Below are positions 4,988 to 8,691 of a DNA stretch of 8,691 nucleotides, one piece after another; the stretch's first letter is position 1; each line of letters begins with the position of its first letter. Source of the DNA: Bacteroidota bacterium (GTDB lineage: Bacteria > Bacteroidota > Bacteroidia > Flavobacteriales > Flavobacteriaceae); the NCBI GenBank assembly GCA_004356305.1, contig SMXJ01000041.1, positions 1 to 8,691 on the forward strand, written 5' to 3'. The notes below the pieces were generated by a model. It was given only the letters and a program-made list of their open reading frames with translations, searched no databases and was not told where the DNA came from. The position numbers and the translations under genes are program-made.

Positions 4988-6676
4988 TCATTTCACATTT
5001 CCGGATAAGTCGACAGAAATATCGAGTACTCCATTGTCTTTTTTGTACTTCTCCCAAAGGGATATTAACTCCCTTCGTTTATCAGGATACCTTTTACTCA
5101 AGTCATTTAGCTCTGCGGGGTCCTGTTCCAAATTGAATAACTCCCAATCGCCTGTACCAAACGGTTTTTGCATCGAGAGAATCTTCCAGCCATCGGCAAT
5201 GTAAGCTTTCATACCAAATAGTTCGTAACCAACTTCGCTGACTGGTAAATCATTACCACCCTCAAGTAAGGCCAGCATCGAACTTCCCTGCATGGCATGC
5301 ACCTGACGGCCTTCAAACTGCCGCCCACGCTGCTCGATATTGGCTAAGTCAAGAATCGTCGGCATCATACTATTAATGTGCAGAAATGAGTGATTCATAC
5401 CGCCGGCATTTGCCATTTTGCCAGGTAGTTTTATTAATAATGGTGATCGAATGCCTCCCTCCGCGGGGAAACCCTTAAACATTCGGCTTGGCGCCATACT
5501 GGCTTGAGCCCAACCCGGTCCCATTTCTATAAACGAGTTGGCCAGCCCTCGGTTATCAAGGCTATTATCAAAAGAGTTCAAAAACTCCTCAGTCTGTCCG
5601 GGATATCCTTCCATTGTTGCACCATTTGCACCATTGTCGGAGAAGAAGATGATCAAGGTGTTTTCGTATTCACCAGTTTCTTTGAGATAATCGAAGACGC
5701 GCTTGATCTGCCCGTCCATGTAATCAACCATAGCTGCATAAACTTCCATATCTCGAGCCGCTTCCACCCTTTCCTCCGGCGATAGTTTTTCCCAGGCTTT
5801 AACGATAGGCAAACGCGGGAAGGACCTGATATCTTTATTGATAATACCAAGCGCCTTTAAACTTTGAAGTCGCTTTTCTCTCAAGGCATCCCAACCCGTA
5901 TCGTACATACCCTTGTATTTGTCTATGTATTCCTTAGGGGCATGTAATGGATCATGCGGTGCGGTGTATGCCAGGTATGCAAAGAAAGGCTTACTATTAT
6001 TTCGATCCCTCTTGATCCAATTCAGAACCATATCGGTGTAGTATGTAGTTGAGTAAAAATCATCCGGCAGAGATTCCACGGGTTTACCGTTACGGAAGTA
6101 TACCATGGCTTGTGTAGGCGATACTGGCTTGCGGTCGCTCAGGTGACTTCCACCACCTGGTAAAAGAGTAAATGTTTCGTCGAATCCCCTTGCATGTGGA
6201 ACGGTGTTGGGCTTATCACCCAGATGCCACTTGCCAGCCATGTAAGTGCGGTATCCACCGGCCCTCAAGACCTCGGGAAGCGCAGCGACATCAAAATTCA
6301 AATAACCCTCATAACCAGGTTTTCCCTCTGATTCCGGTGTTATAAACTCCCCCATAGTTCCAATCCCCGCCAGATGATTATCGACCCCGGAGAGGAGTAC
6401 CGATCGGGATGGAGAACAGGTCGGCAGAACATGAAAGTTGGTCAACTGTAGGCCCTCTTTTGCCAACTCATCAAGCGTTGGAGTAGCGATCTCTCCACCA
6501 AATGGTCCAATATCCGAATAACCCATATCGTCGGCAACGATCAGCAATACATTGGGTCGCTTAGGTTGCGCTGACGACGTCTTACTCTGATCTGTTTTTT
6601 GAGCGCAGCCAGTCGCAGAAAGAAGCAGAGCGGCAAATGCAGTGATTACTAGATTGATGACATTGTGCTTTATCAC
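4988..6676 (-). CDS. Type I (formylglycine) arylsulfatase, predicted lipoprotein
   Basis: From the GTG at 6676 this is 562 residues. The N-terminus is a short basic region, a hydrophobic stretch and a lipobox-like ATGC ending at Cys24, so the protein is probably lipid-anchored in the envelope. Sulfatase marks follow in order: VLLIVADDMGYSD (metal ligands Asp49, Asp50), the signature CSPSRSVLLSG with Cys87 (to become formylglycine) and Arg91, MAGKWHLG (Lys149, His151), His241 in APHDPLHAP, and FFSDNG (Asp347, Asn348). It should hydrolyse a sulfate ester, probably on an organic or polysaccharide substrate. A longer TTG start at 6712 is open, but GGAGGAG lies just before the GTG. Base composition is clearly richer in G+C than genes to the left. 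No formylglycine-generating enzyme or sulfate transporter is present. Confidence 0.92.
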   Translation of the reverse strand: MIKHNVINLVITAFAALLLSATGCAQKTDQSKTSSAQPKRPNVLLIVADDMGYSDIGPFGGEIATPTLDELAKEGLQLTNFHVLPTCSPSRSVLLSGVDNHLAGIGTMGEFITPESEGKPGYEGYLNFDVAALPEVLRAGGYRTYMAGKWHLGDKPNTVPHARGFDETFTLLPGGGSHLSDRKPVSPTQAMVYFRNGKPVESLPDDFYSTTYYTDMVLNWIKRDRNNSKPFFAYLAYTAPHDPLHAPKEYIDKYKGMYDTGWDALREKRLQSLKALGIINKDIRSFPRLPIVKAWEKLSPEERVEAARDMEVYAAMVDYMDGQIKRVFDYLKETGEYENTLIIFFSDNGANGATMEGYPGQTEEFLNSFDNSLDNRGLANSFIEMGPGWAQASMAPSRMFKGFPAEGGIRSPLLIKLPGKMANAGGMNHSFLHINSMMPTILDLANIEQRGRQFEGRQVHAMQGSSMLALLEGGNDLPVSEVGYELFGMKAYIADGWKILSMQKPFGTGDWELFNLEQDPAELNDLSKRYPDKRRELISLWEKYKKDNGVLDISVDLSGNVK

Positions 6677-6680
6677 GATT

Positions 6681-6687
6681 CTCCTCC
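6681..6687 (-). promoter_or_regulatory. Ribosome-binding site that decides the sulfatase GTG start
   Basis: On the minus strand GGAGGAG stands four bases before GTG (6676-6674). It lies inside the longer frame that would start at TTG 6712, which has no such site. The GTG start also gives a well-shaped lipoprotein signal, so it is preferred. Confidence 0.75.
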
Positions 6688-6756
6688 AAATGATTTTGCG
6701 AGATGACAGCAACCAGTTGCATCAGGCCGTGTTGCCAACCGCAGGATAACTATTAA

Positions 6757-6792
6757 TTATACGGATAATTATGCGCAAAAATTTCCGTATAA
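6757..6792. promoter_or_regulatory. Inverted repeat in the sulfatase leader
   Basis: TTATACGGA (6757-6765) and TCCGTATAA (6784-6792) are perfect 9-bp inverse copies with an 18-base spacer. They lie just downstream of the predicted transcription start and about 80 bases before the sulfatase GTG. They could be a repressor site or a 5' mRNA hairpin. Confidence 0.5.
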
Positions 6793-6805
6793 AAATATAA
6801 AGCAG

Positions 6806-6834
6806 ATTCTCTTAAATTTTTCATATTGTGTCAA
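6806..6834 (-). promoter_or_regulatory. Candidate sulfatase promoter
   Basis: A perfect TTGACA (6829-6834, minus strand) is followed after 17 bases by GAGAAT (6806-6811, four of six). Transcription would start near 6799, giving a leader of about 120 bases containing the inverted repeat at 6757-6792. Confidence 0.55.
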
Positions 6835-6895
6835 TGAATCAAAGATATTATATAAGATATGAGGAACTAACTCAATAACTTAAGGGGAGGATATT

Positions 6896-6913
6896 TAAGG
6901 GTCGCTTCCCTTA
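6896..6913 (+). other. Weak hairpin in the sulfatase-csp intergenic region
   Basis: TAAGGG pairs with CCCTTA across a six-base loop and is followed on the plus strand by a T-rich stretch. It could be a degenerate terminator. Nothing coding was found in 6835-6958, so what it might terminate is unclear. Confidence 0.3.
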
Positions 6914-6958
6914 TATTTTATTAATAACTATAGGAAGGATTACTAATTTATAAGGAAG

Positions 6959-6990
6959 GAAAGTGCGCCGAAAAATATCAACGCACTTTT
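6959..6990 (-). terminator. Terminator of the cold-shock gene
   Basis: AAAGTGCG (6960-6967) pairs with CGCACTTT (6982-6989), loop of 14. Reading along the minus strand, the stem lies 13 bases past the csp stop and is followed by a pyrimidine-rich CCTTCCTT tail. Confidence 0.7.
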
Positions 6991-7002
6991 AATTTTCGAT
7001 CA

Positions 7003-7212
7003 CTAAGCTGCAATTACATTTTGCGCTTGTGGGCCTTTTTGTCCATCAATAACGGTGAATTCAACGCGCTGTCCTTCTTCTAAAGAACGATAGCCATCGC
7101 CACTAATTTCACTGTAGTGAACAAAAACATCCTTATCATTTTCGCGCTCAATAAAACCAAAACCCTTGGTAGAATTGAACCACTTTACTGTGCCAATTAC
7201 ACGATCTGACAT
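7003..7212 (-). CDS. Cold-shock domain protein (CspA family)
   Basis: This 69-residue single-domain protein has RNP1 as KGFGFI (residues 16-21) and RNP2 as VFVHY (29-33), after the usual VKWFN start. Such proteins bind single-stranded RNA/DNA and act as RNA chaperones in the cytoplasm during cold shock or general growth. Length and motif order are standard and all nucleic-acid-contacting aromatics are present. The start is set by AGGAGGT, seven bases upstream. A leader without coding lies before it, as is common for csp genes; -35-like TTGACT at 7302-7307 and TAAAGA at 7278-7283 form only a weak promoter candidate. It is flanked by its own terminator and appears monocistronic. Confidence 0.96.
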   Translation of the reverse strand: MSDRVIGTVKWFNSTKGFGFIERENDKDVFVHYSEISGDGYRSLEEGQRVEFTVIDGQKGPQAQNVIAA

Positions 7213-7418
7213 GCAGGTAACCTCCTGTAATAAAATTGGTTTATGCTAGTGGTTCAAAATCAATTACAGATAAAACATCTTTACAGATTAAATCTTTAAT
7301 TAGTCAAGAACTACTGCAACAACATATAAAAGTTTGCACTATTTCACATTTATGTCAAATGAACAACTAAATATCTGTGGCTGTGTAGTATTACTATGTG
7401 ATGTTTATTAAGCAGGAT

Positions 7419-7853
7419 TTACCCTGAATTTAAAAAAGAAAAGTCCTTTAAACTATCTTTATTGCCCTGATTGAACTCATCAATTCGTTTAGAAGTGCTC
7501 ACATCATAAAAATGTGCTACTACACCTGCCGTTACATCCTTATTATATTCGGCAAATTTACTAACGTAAGTATTGCAATCAGATCTCACAGATTCCGGAT
7601 CGTCTTTTTGTGTATCCTTTGCAAGTATAAAATAGGTAATCAACAAATTACCGCTTTCTGAATTAGTAGCAAAGAAGACTTTTGTATCATATTTTGTTTG
7701 CACTTCTTCATTAAAATGCTTGTGATATGTTACCACATATGGATTGAATTCAGATTTTACAGAGTAAGCTAAAATACAGGCTATTTTATCCGAACTGTCC
7801 TCAATATACTTATTAATATTTTCATTGTATTCATTTAATTCATCGTTAGACAT
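7419..7853 (-). CDS. Hypothetical protein, 144 residues, soluble
   Basis: I do not recognise a family. The protein is acidic and Asn/Asp/Glu-rich, with no signal peptide and no membrane segment. Alternating hydrophobic stretches (IACILAYSV, YVVTYHKHF, KVFFATNS, LLITYFILA, TAGVVAHFYDV) suggest a mixed alpha/beta fold with a central sheet, ending in a disordered Asn/Lys-rich tail. Two cysteines (Cys27 and one near residue 93) are present. The ATG at 7853 is preceded by AGAGG seven bases upstream, and a good promoter lies just before it, so it is probably a real, independently expressed gene. It follows two small membrane-protein ORFs on the same strand. Confidence 0.7.
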   Translation of the reverse strand: MSNDELNEYNENINKYIEDSSDKIACILAYSVKSEFNPYVVTYHKHFNEEVQTKYDTKVFFATNSESGNLLITYFILAKDTQKDDPESVRSDCNTYVSKFAEYNKDVTAGVVAHFYDVSTSKRIDEFNQGNKDSLKDFSFLNSG

Positions 7854-7871
7854 AGATTTGCCTCTTTATAT

Positions 7872-7900
7872 ATTATTAAATTCTATAAATTAATGGTCAA
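7872..7900 (-). promoter_or_regulatory. Promoter of the 144-residue hypothetical gene
   Basis: On the minus strand TTGACC (7895-7900) and AATAAT (7872-7877) each match five of six consensus bases and are exactly 17 apart. The predicted start near 7865 gives a leader of about 12 bases with the AGAGG ribosome-binding site almost at its 5' end. Confidence 0.65.
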
Positions 7901-7914
7901 AATAATACTACGTA

Positions 7915-8061
7915 TTAAATAATATGCGAGTGTCGGGATATTTTTATTTGTTGGAATAGTTTATATATACCAAATACCAAAAGCCCGAATGCAACCGAGT
8001 TTATTAGATAGATAGCCGTTCGTATAAATCGTACCCACCTGGTTATATCTTCTTCGAACAT
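7915..8061 (-). CDS. Small single-span membrane protein, 48 residues
   Basis: ATG at 8061 opens MFEEDITRWVRFIRTAIYLI followed by NSVAFGLLVFGIYKLFQQIK and a short basic end to TAA 7915-7917. Residues about 16-36 form one hydrophobic transmembrane helix with arginines before it and lysines after it. No family is recognised; size and shape resemble holin-like or toxin-like small membrane peptides and also many small accessory subunits. AGGA lies nine bases before the ATG inside one arm of a 9-bp hairpin whose other arm contains the stop codon of the upstream gene, suggesting translational coupling. It is too short for ordinary gene calling. Confidence 0.5.
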   Translation of the reverse strand: MFEEDITRWVRFIRTAIYLINSVAFGLLVFGIYKLFQQIKISRHSHII

Positions 8062-8064
8062 CTT

Positions 8065-8092
8065 ATGATTCCTTACTTCAGTCAGGAATCAT
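8065..8092. promoter_or_regulatory. Hairpin spanning a stop codon and the next gene's ribosome-binding site
   Basis: ATGATTCCT (8065-8073) pairs perfectly with AGGAATCAT (8084-8092) across a 10-base loop. On the minus strand the first arm contains the TGA of the upstream membrane gene (8089-8091), and the second arm contains AGGA serving the 48-residue ORF. On the plus strand it is followed by TTATTTTG and could instead act as a plus-strand terminator. Confidence 0.55.
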
Positions 8093-8406
8093 TTATTTTG
8101 AATCTTTTGAATGTAAGGATGAATAAAAATAGCTACTGGAAATGAGATAATCAATGATACCGGCTTCCAACTATCAACTACTTTTCCTACTTTGTTTCTT
8201 GTTGTACTCACAAGTTCATCTGCATCATCCTCTTTAGTATCTTTATTAGACAGCTTGTCAAAGAACTCTTTAAAAACAGGCCTCGTTTACTCACCTATCT
8301 TCTTACCCACAAAATAACCCACAGTAGTTGTAATTACAAAATGAGAAATTGTTATAAGTAAAAATAACTTTAAAGTCTTTCGGGATTGAAAATTAAATAT
8401 GCTCAC
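8089..8406 (-). pseudogene. Two-span membrane protein gene broken by an in-frame stop
   Basis: From a GTG at 8406 the frame encodes a basic start and a hydrophobic segment (LKLFLLITISHFVITTTVGY, residues 12-31), then FVGKKIGE, a TAA at 8287-8289 (codon 40), TRPVFKEFFDKLSNKDTKED, a charged linker, and a second hydrophobic segment (WKPVSLIISFPVAIFIHPYI, about 80-99), ending at TGA 8089-8091. The continuous coding character on both sides of the TAA argues for a single gene of about 105 residues with one nonsense change (from CAA, AAA or GAA). The start is uncertain because no good ribosome-binding site is visible; an in-frame TGA lies 21 bases upstream. Family and function are unknown. Confidence 0.6.
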
Positions 8407-8413
8407 GACTTTA

Positions 8414-8485
8414 TTAATATCTTTTCAATTTCAGGAGGGAATTTTCTGTAGGGTAAATTATCATTTTCCATTCAGCGATTATCAC
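8414..8485 (-). pseudogene. 23-codon ORF in the toxin position, overlapping the antitoxin stop
   Basis: GTG at 8485 overlaps the antitoxin TGA by four bases (GTGA), the usual coupling between antitoxin and toxin genes. The frame reads VIIAEWKMIIYPTENSLLKL then KRY before TAA. The WKxIIY beginning is compatible with the first strand of RelE/YoeB-type toxins, but the frame is far too short for one (usually 80-100 residues), and the next gene starts eight bases later. It may be a truncated toxin, or just spacer. Confidence 0.35.
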
Positions 8486-8691
8486 ACAGGTTCCTCAGAA
8501 CATTGTTCTAAAGATTCACTTAGTCCATCTCTAATGGACTCTCTCATATTCGGAATAGACAACAGATACAACGTCTCCTGAATAGAACTCCAGTCTTCTT
8601 CAGATAATAGCACCGCATTATTTCGTTTACCTGTTATTAGTATTGGTTCGTGAGATTGCAAAGCTTCGTCTATAAGATTATTTAAGTTATT
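8482..8691 (-). CDS. Phd/YefM-family antitoxin-like protein (N-terminus outside window)
   Basis: The visible 69 residues enter from the right edge and end at TGA 8482-8484. The order NLNNLIDEALQSHEPILITG, KRNNAVLLSEEDWSSIQETL, YLLSIPNMRESIRDGLSESL is the Phd/YefM pattern: end of the DNA-binding fold (HEPILITG, AVLLSEEDW) followed by the extended C-terminal helix that wraps the toxin. Members repress their own operon and neutralise a RelE/YoeB- or Doc-type toxin. Roughly the first 15 residues are missing at the window edge. No full toxin follows, so it is either an orphan antitoxin or paired with something unusual in the membrane-protein string. Confidence 0.85.
   Translation of the reverse strand, partial: NNLNNLIDEALQSHEPILITGKRNNAVLLSEEDWSSIQETLYLLSIPNMRESIRDGLSESLEQCSEEPV

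Noticed and set aside
4864..5136. 90-codon plus-strand frame over the sulfatase 3' end
   Set aside because: More than half is antisense to well-conserved sulfatase codons, and the rest has no motif, ribosome-binding site or composition of a real gene.
5504..5850. Plus- and minus-strand frames inside the sulfatase gene
   Set aside because: Alternative-phase shadows of the sulfatase reading frame, without their own start signals.
6840..6925. Small RNA on the plus strand (TTGTGT/TATATA promoter-like boxes and the hairpin at 6896-6913)
   Set aside because: The -35 box is poor, the stem is only 6 bp and the T-tract is interrupted; AT-rich DNA gives such matches easily.
709..8289. Stop-codon reassignment or selenocysteine/pyrrolysine readthrough explaining the internal TAG (709-711) and TAA (8287-8289)
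   Set aside because: TAA and TGA end intact genes here, the two internal stops are different codons, and no readthrough structure is evident. Pseudogenes are simpler.
8399..8581. 60-codon plus-strand frame at the right end
   Set aside because: It runs antisense to the antitoxin C-terminus, which has a clear family pattern, and has no ribosome-binding site.
1..8691. CRISPR array, tRNA/rRNA gene or insertion sequence
   Set aside because: No regularly spaced repeats, no cloverleaf or rRNA-like stretch, and no transposase with terminal inverted repeats were seen on either strand.

Overview
The window looks like AT-rich chromosome from a Gram-negative bacterium, probably environmental or metagenomic. 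Envelope cues are a Spy/CpxP-like exported protein and a lipoprotein-type arylsulfatase. The gene mix (Avd-like four-helix protein, geranylgeranyl-reductase-type flavoprotein, TetR/AhpD pair) recalls deltaproteobacterial or Nitrospirota-like genomes, but this is only an impression and no marker gene fixes the taxon.

Layout. (1) 1-1900 is mostly wreckage. It holds the 3' end of a gene with a textbook terminator, then minus-strand remnants of a membrane protein and of an avd-type four-helix protein fused out of frame, the latter with an in-frame amber stop. A plus-strand flavoprotein remnant that has lost its N-terminal FAD-binding half and carries a frameshift follows, then a possible short C-terminal tail of another gene. 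(2) 1900-3110 is a compact minus-strand tetR-ahpD unit. An AhpD-type peroxidase gene lies downstream of a TetR regulator, and two closely related palindromes sit in the two promoters. (3) 3227-4785 holds a Spy/CpxP-like periplasmic protein (minus) and a divergent nitrilase-superfamily gene (plus). (4) 4988-7212 holds a lipoprotein-like sulfatase and a cold-shock protein (both minus). The sulfatase is visibly richer in G+C than the genes to its left, suggesting acquisition. (5) 7419-8691 is a minus-strand string: a partial Phd/YefM-type antitoxin, a 23-codon ORF in the toxin position, a membrane-protein gene broken by a stop, a 48-residue single-span membrane peptide, and an unrecognised 144-residue protein with its own promoter.

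How the genes fit together. The clearest functional unit is tetR-ahpD, apparently autoregulated, with a cysteine-containing motif in the regulator that suggests redox or electrophile sensing. A half-copy of the same operator overlaps the ribosome-binding region of the Spy-like gene and could link envelope stress to it. The antitoxin-membrane peptide string is tightly packed and partly decayed. I see no convincing complete novel defence or mobile system. The most informative unusual features are the twin-operator circuit, the diversity-generating-retroelement footprint (avd without reverse transcriptase) and the antitoxin/small-membrane-protein string.
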